From contig NZ_BAKK01000026.1 of assembly GCF_000614145.1 (NCBI RefSeq), forward strand, positions 1 to 62,125: DNA of 62,125 nucleotides, read 5' to 3'. Positions 49,352 through 60,144 of this stretch are shown one piece after another (position 1 is the stretch's first letter; each line of letters starts with the position of its first letter). The stretch is from Bacteroides faecichinchillae JCM 17102 (lineage in GTDB: Bacteria; Bacteroidota; Bacteroidia; Bacteroidales; Bacteroidaceae). The notes beneath the pieces were generated by a model. It made no database searches and was not told the origin of the DNA. It saw only the letters and a program-made list of their open reading frames with translations. Position numbers and translations under genes: made by a program.

Positions 49352-50923
49352 ATGGCAAAGAAAAAAGACGAAAAGGACGTGCTGGTAGTCCGTGACGAGA
49401 AGACAGGCGAGATCAGCGTGGTAGCCGGGCTGAACGCGGACGGCACACCCAAGCGCACCCCCGCAAAAGCGGAGAACGCGCAGAGTTTCCTGCAATTCGA
49501 CCGACATGGCGACGTGCTGGACAACTTCTTCAAGAACTTCTTCCGGCAGTGCAAGGAACCCAGCCGCTTCGGTTTCTACCGCATTGCGGCAGACCAAGCT
49601 GAAAATCTCTTAGAGGTGATGAAGCAACTGCTGAAAGACCCCGAAGCGAACAAGGAGCTGCTCGCCCCTCACAAGGTGGACACCTCCGACTATGAGAAGA
49701 AGGTGCAGGAAGAGATGGCAGCACAACAGACAGAGAAACAAGAACCTCAAAAACAGGAGAACATGGAACAACGGAAAGAACAGCAACAGGACAAATCCGA
49801 ACAGATGCAGGGCAAACGTGGCTACCAGCCCATCGACGAGAGTAAAATCAACTGGCAGGAGCTGGAGGACAGATGGGGCGTAAAGCGGGACAACCTTGAA
49901 AAGTCCGGCGACCTTACGAAGATGCTCAACTATGGCAAGTCCGACTTGGTAAAGGTCAAACCGACCTTCGGCGGCGAATCATTCGAGCTGGACGCCCGCC
50001 TCTCCTTCAAGAAGGACGGTGAGGGAAACATCAGCCTCGTGCCGCACTTCATCCGCAAGGAGCAGAAGCTGGATGAGTACAAGGAACACAAATTCTCCGA
50101 CAATGACCGGAAGAACCTCCGCGAAACGGGCAATCTCGGTAGGGTCGTGGACATTGTGGACAGGGAAACGGGCGAGATCATCCCCTCCTACATCAGCATC
50201 GACCGCAAGACGAATGAAATCACGGACATTCCGGCAAGCAGGGTGCGCATCCCGGAGCGCATCGGCAAGACGGAAATCACCACGCAGGAGCGGGACATGC
50301 TCCGCGCCGGACTGCCCGTACGCGACAAGCTCATCGAGCGCAACGACGGCAGAAAGTTCGTCACCACCCTGCAAGTGAACGTGGAGCAGCGCGGCGTGGA
50401 GTTCGTGCCGGGAACCGGCAAGTCGCCCCGTACCGCACAGACACAGGAAACCAAAGGCGACACATCGAAAAGTCAGGCGCAGGGCGGGGAAAATGCCGCA
50501 CAGACCAAGAAGGAGCAACGCCGCAACACGTGGACGAACGAGGACGGCAGCATCCGCCCCATCAGCAAATGGAGCGGCGTGAGCTTCACCGACCAGCAGA
50601 AAGCCGACTATGTGGCGGGTAAAGCCGTGAAGCTGGAGAACGTGACCGACAAGCAGGGCTTCCATGCCACGATGTATATCAAGTTCAACCCGGAGAAGGG
50701 ACGCCCGTACCGCTACGACACGAACCCTGACAATGCACAGCAGGTTGCTCCGTCCAACGAGAGCCGCACGCAGGTGGCGGTGAACAACGATGGCAAGACC
50801 AACGAGGCTACAAAGAATCTGAGAGAGCCGTTGCAGAAAGGTCAGACCAACCCGAAGGACGCCCGCCAGCAACAGCAGCAGGAGAAGCCGCAGAAGAAAA
50901 CGGGCAAGGGCATGAAAATGTAA
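49352..50923 (+). CDS. Orf3-like protein with DUF4099/DUF3945-type domains
   Basis: This 523-residue soluble protein has an N-terminal region followed by a Gln/Glu-rich linker (about 120-155), then a DUF4099-like segment (IDESKINWQELEDRWGVK). A DUF3945-like domain follows (RKNLRETGNLGRVVDIVDRE, and RIPERIGKTEITTQERDM) with repeats in the 350-450 region. The C-terminus is Gln/Lys-rich. It occupies the orf3 position between xis2d and exc in CTnDOT-family elements. Its biochemical function is not known to me. Confidence 0.82.
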   Translation: MAKKKDEKDVLVVRDEKTGEISVVAGLNADGTPKRTPAKAENAQSFLQFDRHGDVLDNFFKNFFRQCKEPSRFGFYRIAADQAENLLEVMKQLLKDPEANKELLAPHKVDTSDYEKKVQEEMAAQQTEKQEPQKQENMEQRKEQQQDKSEQMQGKRGYQPIDESKINWQELEDRWGVKRDNLEKSGDLTKMLNYGKSDLVKVKPTFGGESFELDARLSFKKDGEGNISLVPHFIRKEQKLDEYKEHKFSDNDRKNLRETGNLGRVVDIVDRETGEIIPSYISIDRKTNEITDIPASRVRIPERIGKTEITTQERDMLRAGLPVRDKLIERNDGRKFVTTLQVNVEQRGVEFVPGTGKSPRTAQTQETKGDTSKSQAQGGENAAQTKKEQRRNTWTNEDGSIRPISKWSGVSFTDQQKADYVAGKAVKLENVTDKQGFHATMYIKFNPEKGRPYRYDTNPDNAQQVAPSNESRTQVAVNNDGKTNEATKNLREPLQKGQTNPKDARQQQQQEKPQKKTGKGMKM

Positions 50924-50983
50924 TCCCGTGTCCGCCACTGAATCCAAAATAAAATCCAAAGTATCAACAAAAAAGAAGAAGAC

Positions 50984-53070
50984 ATGAAGACAATCATTGC
51001 AGAAAAGCCCTCCGTGGCACGTGAAATCGCCCGCATCGTGGGCGCGACAAAGAGAGAGGAAGGATATTTCGAGGGAGGCGGTTATGCCGTGACATGGGCA
51101 TTCGGACACCTCGTTCAGCTTGCCATGCCCGACGGCTACGGCGTGCGCGGATTTGTCCGTGACAACCTCCCGATTATTCCCGACACATTCACGCTCGTCC
51201 CCCGTCAGGTCAGGACGGAGAAAGGTTACAAGCCCGACAGCGGCGTGGTGTCGCAGATAAAAGTCATCAAAAGACTGTTCGACACAAGCGAACATATCAT
51301 CGTGGCGACCGATGCCGGACGCGAGGGAGAGCTTATCTTCCGCTACCTCTACCACTATACGGGTTGCACCACTCCTTTCGTGCGCCTGTGGATCAGCTCT
51401 CTCACCGACAAAGCTATCCGCGAGGGACTGCGGAAACTCGAAGACGGCAGCAAATACGACAACCTCTACCTCGCCGCCAAAGCGCGGAGCGAATCCGACT
51501 GGCTCGTGGGCATCAACGGCACACAGGCGTTATCCATCGCCGCCGGACACGGCACGTATTCCGTGGGGCGGGTGCAGACACCAACGTTGGCTATGGTATG
51601 TGAACGCTACTGGGAGAACCGCCGCTTTACGTCCGAAGCATTCTGGCAGCTCCATATCGCAACGGACGGTTGCGACGGCGAAGTCGTGAAATTCTCATCC
51701 TCCGAGAAATGGAAAGAGAAAGAACCGGCGATGGAACTATATAATAAGGTAAAGGCGGCAGGTTGCGCCACTGTCACGAAAGCCGAGCGCAAGGAGAAGA
51801 CGGAGGAAACTCCCTTGCTCTACGACCTGACCACGCTCCAGAAAGAAGCCAACGCCAAGCACGGCTTCACGGCGGAACAGACGCTTGAAATCGCGCAGAA
51901 ACTCTACGAAAAGAAGTTGATAACCTATCCGAGAACGGGAAGCCGCTACATCCCCGAAGACGTGTTTGCCGAAATTCCCAAACTGCTCGCTTTCATCGGC
52001 ACACAGCCCGAATGGAAAGACAAGGTGCGGGCAAAAGCCGCCCCGACACGCCGCAGCGTGGACGACGGCAAGGTGACAGACCACCATGCCCTGCTCGTCA
52101 CGGGTGAGAAACCGCTCTTCCTCTCCAAAGAGGACAATACCATCTATCAGATGATTGCCGGGCGCATGGTCGAGGCATTCTCTGAGAAATGCGTCAAGGA
52201 TGTGACCACTGTCACGGCGGAATGTGCCGGAGTGGAGTTTACCGTAAAAGGCAGCGTCGTGAAGCAAACCGGATGGCGTGCCGTCTATGGCGAGGAAAAA
52301 GAGGAAATTACCATCCCGGCTGGCAGGAAGGCGACACGCTGACACCGAAAGGCTCGTCCATTACCGAAGGAAAGACCAAACCCAAGCCGCTGCATACCGA
52401 AGCCACCCTGCTCTCGGCAATGGAAACGGCGGGCAAGGAAATTGAGGACGACGCACTGCGGCAGGCGATGAAGGACTGTGGCATCGGTACTCCCGCCACA
52501 CGCGCCTCCATCATCGAAACGCTTTTCAAGCGCGGTTACATGGAACGCTGCAAGAAGTCGCTTGTTCCCACCGAAAAAGGACTTGCCCTCAATTCCGTCG
52601 TCAAGACGATGCGCATCGCCGATGTTGCCATGACGGGCGAATGGGAAAAGGAGCTGGCGCGTATCGAGCGCGGGGAACTGTCCGACGACACCTTCCGCAA
52701 GGAGATAGAGGCGTACACACGTGAGATAACCTCCGAACTGATCTCGTGCGACAAGCTCTTCGGCAGCCGTGACTCCGGCTGCGCGTGTCCCAAGTGTGGC
52801 ACGGGCAGGATGCGGTTCTACGGCAAGGTGGTACGCTGCGACAACACGGAGTGCGGACTGCCCGTGTTCCGGCTGAAAGCGGGACGCACCCTGTCCGACG
52901 ATGAAATCAAAGACCTGCTCACCGAAGGGCATACCAAGCTGCTCAAAGGGTTCAAGAGCAAACAGGGCAAGAGTTTCGATGCTGTTGTCGCCTTTGACGG
53001 GGAATATAACACGACTTTTGTGTTCCCGGAGGCTAAAAAGGACAAGAAATTTTCAGGACGGAAGAAATAG
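50984..53070 (+). CDS. exc: Excision-operon topoisomerase III, Exc (one frameshift)
   Basis: Restoring one G near 52318 (CCCGGCTGG) joins two frames into about 695 residues, the size of CTnDOT Exc. The TOPRIM domain shows IIAEKPSVAREIA and ATDAGREGELIFR. The catalytic tyrosine is in KKLITYPRTGSRYIPED. A zinc-ribbon-like C-terminus has CPKCGTGRMRF and CDNTECGLPVF. Exc relaxes DNA in vitro and promotes excision in CTnDOT. As written, the first frame ends at 52342 before the last third of the protein. The intact remainder argues for a sequencing indel. Confidence 0.9.
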
Positions 53071-53147
53071 TATTAACTTTGCCACTTGTTCAGAGTAATG
53101 AATTGTTCTTCGATACCGGATTACACTCATACTTTGGATTTAGTGGT

Positions 53148-53177
53148 GGCACTCGGAGGGATACCGAGTGCCTTTTT
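53148..53177 (+). terminator. Rho-independent terminator after exc
   Basis: GGCACTCGG pairs with CCGAGTGCC around AGGGATA, followed by five T. It separates the excision operon from the DUF1896 gene. Confidence 0.85.
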
Positions 53178-53232
53178 CTTCCTTTTTCCAACCGATTATC
53201 CCGTTAATTATCAATCCGCTAAATCCAAAGTA

Positions 53233-53685
53233 ATGAACAACAAGAAGAAAAACGAGGGTCAGACCGACTTTTCCTATTACGGTCTGTACCTGCTGGACTA
53301 TCTCCGCACGAACAAGTTTGAACAGGCTGACGACACCGCTTTCATACGGGAACGGGCCGACCGTGCCGCCGAAACGTATGAGAGGGCACGGCTTGAAGGC
53401 TATCCCGCCGATGGTGCGCAGGAACTGGCGATGGACACGCTGCTGCGCGGGCTGCATTATTCCCGTTACGCCATCCTCCGCGAAGTCGTGGAAAACGAGT
53501 TTGCCGATGAAGTGCCGGAAGAGAAGCGTGAAGCCTTTGTCCTGAAACTGCTGCCGCTTGTCGGCAACGTGTTCTCCGTCTATGACCTCTCGGATGACAA
53601 TTTCGCCCTGTCTTCCGATTACGACCTGCTCTACACGGAGCTGACGGGAGCAACCGTCCTTTACTTAGACGAATATGGCGTTTAA
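53233..53685 (+). CDS. DUF1896-type protein
   Basis: About 150 residues from the ATG at 53233, after the terminator, so the longer open frame from 53086 is rejected. DFSYYGLYLLDYLRTNKFE and ALNRGLHY-like helical segments (TLLRGLHYSRYAILREVVE) are typical of this conjugative-element family. The function is unknown. It overlaps the methylase/helicase gene by 11 bases, so the two are probably cotranscribed. Confidence 0.8.
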   Translation: MNNKKKNEGQTDFSYYGLYLLDYLRTNKFEQADDTAFIRERADRAAETYERARLEGYPADGAQELAMDTLLRGLHYSRYAILREVVENEFADEVPEEKREAFVLKLLPLVGNVFSVYDLSDDNFALSSDYDLLYTELTGATVLYLDEYGV

Positions 53686-56600
53686 CCGCAAACAGAAACT
53701 GCGGGACAACATCGAGGCGATACGGACGGCATTCATCCTTGACAGGGAAAATAGGACAGCGACAACCGAAGAGCGTGCCATACTTCAAAGGTACTGCGGT
53801 TTCGGCGGTCTGAAATGTATCCTCAACCCTGCAAAGGAACTGACGGATGCCGTCCGGTGGGCGAAATCCGACCTCGAACTGTTCGCCCCGACGGTGGAGC
53901 TGCACAGGCTTATCCGTGAGAACAGCAAGGACGAAACAGAGTACAAGCGGTTTGTGGATTCGCTGAAAGCGTCCGTGCTGACCGCTTTCTACACCCCCAA
54001 AGAGATAACCGACACCATCGCGGACGTGCTGGCAGATTACAGCGTCCGCCCCGCCCGTATGCTCGAACCGTCGGCAGGTGTCGGCGTGTTCGTGGATTCC
54101 ATGCTGCGGCACAGCCCCAATGCGGATGTGATGGCTTTCGAGAAGGATCTGCTCACGGGTACAATCTTGAGGCATCTCTATCCCGACCAGAAAATGCGCA
54201 CCTGCGGTTTTGAGAAAATCGAAAGACCGTTCAACAATTATTTCGACTTGGCGGTGTCCAACATTCCGTTCGGTGACATTGCCGTGTTCGACGCGGAGTT
54301 TCAGCGGAGCGACTCTTTCGGCAGACGCTCCGCCCAGAAAACCATCCACAACTATTTCTTTCTCAAAGGACTGGATGCCGTGCGTGACGGCGGTATCGTG
54401 GCGTTCATCACCTCGCAAGGGGTATTGAATAGCACCAAGACCTCCGTGCGTAACGAGCTGTTCAGTCAGGCCAATCTGGTATCCGCGATACGCCTGCCCA
54501 ACAACCTGTTCACGGACAACGCGGGCACGGAGGTGGGCAGTGACCTGATTGTCCTGCAAAAGAACCTCAGCAAGAAGGAAATGTCGCAGGACGAGCGGCT
54601 GATGACCGTGATACAGACGGACACGAAAACCGCCCTGACCGACAACGCCTATTTCATCCACCACCCGGAACGCATCGTGCATACGATGGCGAAACTTGAC
54701 ACAGACCCTACGGGAAGCCCGCTATGGTTTATCTGCACGAGGGCAAGGCAGCAGGCATCGCCGGGGATTTGCGCCGTATGCTCGACGAGGATTTCCATTA
54801 CAGGCTTGCCATGCGCTTGTATTCGGGTTCAATCCGGCAGGCAGGAACGGAAGAAAAAGTTGCCGTTCAAAATAAAGTAGAGCGTCCTGCCATAAAATTG
54901 GAAACAGTATCCTCGGCGCAGACGGTGGAAACTCCGACAGAAAAGCCGCAACCCGCAGATGAAAAGCCGGAGATAGAACCGCGCCCGCAATATTCCGCAG
55001 GCGTGCAGCTCACCCTGCTTGACCTCTGGGGGATGACGGAAGAGGTCAGCCAACCGAAAACCTCCAAAAAGAAAAAGACGGTGAAAAAGGCAGTTACGGC
55101 AAAGTCCACTCCGCCCAAACCGAAAGTCACGGTTACACCGACAGCTCCAACTGCAAAACCCGCAATGGAGAATAAGGAGGTGAAAGCGGAGAACACCGCC
55201 AAGCCTGCCGACCCGGACGACATCTATGCCACACTGGACTGGGATACCAATCCTCCCATCAACGGTTTCTATGAAATGATGATGGGTTTGACGCCGGAGC
55301 GTAGGAAAGAACTTCGGGAACTGGCAAGGCAGCATAACGAGAAACAAGTGGCGGAAAAGACGGAAGTGAAAGCCGTGCCGGAAACTTCCCGTGAGCAGCC
55401 ACGACAGGAGGAAACACAGCCGGAGGCAGTCGCCGCACCTGCCGTTACAGATACCCCATCGGAAGCGGTGGGGACTTTCCTTTTCCCCGACATCGAAGCG
55501 GAAAAGCCGAAGGAGGAAGTCGTGGACCTTTCTCCGCGTGCCTACCACCGCACGCCGGAGATGCACCTGCGCGAAGGGTCGCTGGTGGCTGACCGGGGGC
55601 GTCATAACATCGGCTACCTGAAAGACATCACGCCATACGGGGCGACATTCCAGCCGCTCGACCTGAAAGGATACCAGAAGGAAAAGGCGTTGTTGTATGT
55701 GTCGCTGCGTGACGCCTACGAGCGTCTGTACCGTTATGAATCGCTCCGGCGCGAGGCAAATGTTCCGTGGCGAGAGCATCTGAATACCTGTTACGATGAG
55801 TTTGTCATGCGCTACGGCAACCTCAACGCCAAGCAGAACGTGAAGTTAGTGATGATGGATGCGGGCGGGCGCGACATCCTTTCGCTGGAACGGATGGAAA
55901 ACGGAAAGTTCGTCAAGGCGGACATCTTCGAGCATCCTGTTTCCTTCGCGGTGGAGAGCCATGCCAACGTAGGCTCTCCCGAAGAAGCCCTGTCTGCGTC
56001 GCTCAACAAATATGGTACGGTCAATCTCGACTATATGCGGGAGATAACCGACAGCACGGCGGAGGATTTGCTCACTGCCCTGCAAGGGCGCATCTACTAC
56101 AATCCGCTCGTGACCGGTTACGAAATCAAAGACCGTTTCATCGCCGGAAATGTCATAGAGAAAGCGGAACGCATAGAGGCATGGATGGGTGACAATCCCG
56201 AAAATGAGCGTATGCCGGAGGTGAAGCAGGCGTTGGAGGCTCTGAAAGATGCCGAGCCGCAGCGCATCGCCTTCGAGGATCTGGACTTCAATTTCGGGGA
56301 ACGCTGGATTCCGACGGGTGTCTATGCCGCCTACATGAGCCGGCTGTTCGACACGGAGGTGAAAATCGCCTATTCCGCAAGCATGGACGAGTTTTCGGTG
56401 GTGTGCGGCTACCGCACCATGAAAATCACGGACGAGTTTCTGGTGAAGGGGTATTACCGGAACTATGACGGTATGCACCTCCTAAAACACGCCCTGCACA
56501 ACACCTGCCCTGACATGATGAAGTCCATCGGCAAGGACGAGCATGGCAACGACATCAAGATGCGCGACAGCGAGGGAATACAACTCGCCAACGCCAAGAT

Positions 56601-59488
56601 TGACGAGATACGAAACGGCTTCTCCGAATGGCTCGAAGAGCAGTCGCCGCAGTTCAAGGAGCGGCTTGTGACGATGTATAACCGCAAGTTCAACTGTTTC
56701 GTGCGCCCGCGCTACGACGGCTCCCATCAGACCTTTCCCGACCTCAACCTGAAAGGCTGGCAAGCCGGGGTATCAAGAGCGTCTATCCCTCACAGATGGA
56801 TTGCGTCTGGATGTTGAAACAGAACGGCGGCGGAATTTGCGACCACGAGGTGGGAACCGGTAAGACGCTGATAATGTGCATCGCCGCGCATGAGATGAAG
56901 CGTCTGAATTTGGCACACAAGCCGATGATTATCGGGCTGAAAGCCAACGTTGCGGAGATTGCAGCCACCTATCAGGCGGCATATCCCAACGCACGTATTC
57001 TGTACGCTTCGGAGAAGGACTTTTCGACCGCCAACCGTGTGCGCTTCTTCAATAATATAAAGAACAACGACTACGATTGCGTCATCATGTCGCACGACCA
57101 GTTCGGCAAGATACCGCAGTCGCCGGAATTGCAGCAGCGCATCCTGCAAGCAGAGCTTGACACGGTGGAGGAAAACCTCGAAGTGCTACGGCAGCAGGGA
57201 AAGAACGTGTCGCGGGCGATGCTGAAAGGATTGGAGAAGCGCAAGCACAACCTTGAAGCGAAGCTGGAGAAGGTGGAACACGCCATAAAGTCACGCACGG
57301 ACGACGTGGTGGATTTCAAGCAGATGGGCATCGACCACATCTTCATAGATGAGAGCCACCAGTTCAAGAATCTGACTTTCAACACGCGCCACGACCGTGT
57401 GGCGGGATTGGGAAACAGCGAGGGAAGCCAGAAGGCACTTAACATGCTCTTTGCCATACGCACCATACAGGAGCGCACAGGAAAAGACTTGGGTGCGACC
57501 TTCCTCTCCGGCACGACTATCAGCAACTCACTGACTGAATTGTACCTGCTGTTCAAGTACCTGCGCCCGAAGGAGCTGGAACGGCAGGACATAAGGTGTT
57601 TCGACGCTTGGGCGGCGATATTTGCCAAGAAGACGACGGATTTTGAATTTAACGTGACGAACAATGTGGTCCAGAAGGAGCGTTTCCGCTACTTCATCAA
57701 AGTGCCGGAGCTTGCCGCCTTCTATAATGAAATCACGGACTACCGCACGGCGGAGGATGTGGGCGTTGACCGTCCTGCCAAGAACGAGATACTGCACCAT
57801 ATACCGCCCACGCCGGAACAGGAGGACTTCATACAGAAACTGATGCAGTTCGCCAAGACGGGCGATGCCACCTTGTTGGGCAGGCTGCCGCTTTCGGAAA
57901 CGGAAGAAAAGGCGAAGATGCTCATCGCCACGGACTATGCCCGGAAAATGGCACTCGACATGCGCATGATAGACCCGAATTACGAAGATCATCCCGACAA
58001 CAAAGCGAGTCACTGTGCCAAGATGATCGCGGAGTATTATCAAAAATACGACGCCCAGAAAGGCACGCAGTTCGTTTTCTCTGATTTGGGGACATACCAG
58101 CCGGGCGACGGGTGGAACGTCTATTCGGAAATCAAGCGCAAACTGACGGAGGACTACGGTATACCGCCAAGCGAGGTGCGCTTCATTCAGGAGTGCAAGA
58201 CCGACAAGGCGCGGAAGGCGGTGATAGACGCCATGAACGCCGGGACGGTGCGTGTGCTGTTCGGCTCTACCTCTATGCTCGGAACGGGTGTGAACGCCCA
58301 GAAACGGTGTGTGGCTATCCATCATCTCGATACGCCGTGGCGACCGTCCGACTTGCAACAGCGTGACGGACGCGGAGTTAGGCAGGTAATGAGATTGCCA
58401 AACATTTCGCCGGGAACAACGTGGATGTAATCATCTACGCGGTGGAGAAGTCACTGGACAGCTACAAGTTCAACCTCCTGCACTGCAAGCAGACTTTCAT
58501 AAGCCAGCTCAAAAGCGGTGCGATGGGTGCGCGTACCATCGACGAGGGGGCAATGGACGAAAAATCGGGCATGAATTTCTCGGAATACATGGCGTTGCTC
58601 TCCGGCAATACCGACCTGTTGGACAAGGCGAAACTGGAAAAGCGGATCGCATCGCTCGAAGGGGAACGCAAGTCGTTCAACAAGGGCAAGCGTGATTCGG
58701 AGTTCAAGCTGGAGTCAAAGACCGGCGAGTTGCGCAACAACACGGCTTTCATAGATGCCATGACGGAGGACTGGAACCGCTTCCTGTCGGTGGTGCAGAC
58801 CGACAAGGAGGGCAACCGCCTTAATATAATAAAGGTGGACGGAGTGGATTCCGCCGATGAGAAGGTCATCGGAAAGCGTTTGCAGGAGATAGCCAAGAAT
58901 GCCACGACCGGAGGGTTGTACACGCAGGTCGGTGAACTTTACGGTTTTCCGATAAAGGTGGTGAGCGAAAGGATACTCAAAGAGGGATTGGAGTTCACCG
59001 ACAACCGCTTCGTGGTCGAGGGGAACTACAAGTACACCTACAACAACGGGCATCTGGCGATGGCTGACCCGTTGGCCGCCGCCCGCAACTTCCTCAACGC
59101 GATGGAGAGGATACCCTCCATCATCGACCAGTACAAGGCGAAGAACGAGGTGCTGGAGATGGAGATACCGCAGTTACAGGAGATAGCGGGTAAGGTGTGG
59201 AAGAAGGAGGACGAGCTGAAGCAGTTGAAGTCCGAACTTGCCGCCCTTGACCGAAAAATTCAGCTGGAGCTTGCGCCACCCACGCCCGAAGTCGCAGAAA
59301 AGGAGAATGAAGGGCAACAGCTCAAGCCGGAAGCGGAAGATGTGAGGAACAGGCAGGCGCAATATCCCGAAAATGCACCGCCGCAGATACGCAGTCCGGC
59401 GGATAGTATCGTTGCCAACCATGTCATAATCGGGCGTCCGGGACTGTATGCCAAGGAGGAAACCCGGTCCAAAGGATTGAAAATATAA
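53675..59488 (+). CDS. Giant N6-adenine methylase/SNF2-type helicase (three frameshifts)
   Basis: Four adjoining frames form one protein of about 1938 residues after restoring a base near 54707 (CCC run), 56765 and 58382 (GG). Methylase parts: [28 protein letters not shown] (motif I) and [14 protein letters not shown] (NPPF-like motif IV). A Lys/Glu/Pro-rich linker lies around 54850-55500. Helicase parts: [13 protein letters not shown] (Walker A), [13 protein letters not shown] (motif II), [28 protein letters not shown] and QQRDGRGVR (motif VI). It resembles the BmhA-type genes of CTnDOT-family elements. A role in self-protection or anti-restriction is inference. Confidence 0.85.
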
Positions 59489-59511
59489 CCTAAGGAATTT
59501 TATCTGAAGTA

Positions 59512-59613
59512 TTAATAAGGGCTATCCCAAAAGGTCTAAAAGTAAATTTTATCCTTTCTGCAAGTATCTATAGGATGGCAACTGCATTTTTTTCTTTTTG
59601 GGCAGCCTTATTA
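59512..59613. repeat. Imperfect inverted repeat of about 21 bp, MITE-like or hairpin
   Basis: The left arm begins TTAATAAGGGCTATCCCAAAA. The complement of the right arm begins TTAATAAGGCTGCCCAAAAA. The arms span about 102 bp, with a smaller ATCCT...AGGAT pair inside. It lies 24 bp after the helicase gene. It could be a transcription terminator or a small non-autonomous insertion. No transposase is present. Confidence 0.55.
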
Positions 59614-59979
59614 AAATTTATTCTTATTTTAGGTTATATACATTCATGTCCATTTATGTAAAAAATTCCTGCTGACCTTGTTTATGTCTTGTCAGTCACC
59701 ATTTGCAAAACCATATTTGACCCTCAAAGAGGCTGAATTTGATAAGTAACTTGCTACATACTCATAATAAGGAGCTAAATAGAACACGAATGGGAAATAC
59801 ACAAATGCTAAACTAAAGAAGATATTGGCCAAAATAAACGCTATACCGAGAGAGAAACTTGATTTTTCAACTTCCTAAAACGGTGTTGTTCAAACATTTC
59901 TACTTATTTGTACTTGCCAGTTGAACCTACGCTTCCCTAATAAAATGTCTATGGTAAAAAGTTAAAAAATCCTCCCACT
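59614..59979. other. AT-rich intergenic stretch between the helicase gene and tetQ promoter
   Basis: No gene was found. A 28-codon hydrophobic frame (59575-59661) lacks a ribosome site and overlaps the inverted repeat. The base composition differs sharply from the GC-rich genes to the left, marking where the tetQ region begins. Confidence 0.45.
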
Positions 59980-60010
59980 TTTGTTAGATATATTTTTTTG
60001 TGTAATTTTG
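59980..60010 (+). promoter_or_regulatory. Bacteroides promoter of tetQ-rteA
   Basis: TTTG at 59980-59983 and TAATTTTG at 60003-60010 with a 19-bp spacer match the Bacteroides -33/-7 consensus well. In CTnDOT, the operon transcribed from here (tetQ-rteA-rteB) starts the tetracycline-induced transfer cascade. Confidence 0.8.
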
Positions 60011-60144
60011 TAATCGTTATGCGGCAGTAATAATATACATATTAATACGAGTTAGTAATCCTGTAGTTCTCATATGCTACGAGGAGGTATTAAAAGGTGC
60101 GTTTCGACAATGCATCTACTGTAGTATATTATTGCTTAATCCAA
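60011..60144 (+). promoter_or_regulatory. tetQ leader with a three-codon ORF (translational attenuation region)
   Basis: The leader contains a tiny frame, ATG CGG CAG TAA (Met-Arg-Gln), at 60019-60030. CTnDOT control of tetQ by tetracycline is reported to involve a leader peptide and RNA hairpins that hide the tetQ ribosome site. A GAGGAGG purine run occurs at about 60080-60086, upstream of a GTG at 60097 that is in frame with tetQ. Detailed pairings were not computed. Confidence 0.6.

Noticed and set aside
59575..59661. 28-codon hydrophobic ORF
   Set aside because: No ribosome site, overlaps the inverted repeat arm, and no homology recognised.
60097..60144. GTG start for a longer TetQ
   Set aside because: The ATG at 60145 gives exactly the usual 641 residues and the G1 motif at the normal distance; the upstream part falls in the regulated leader.
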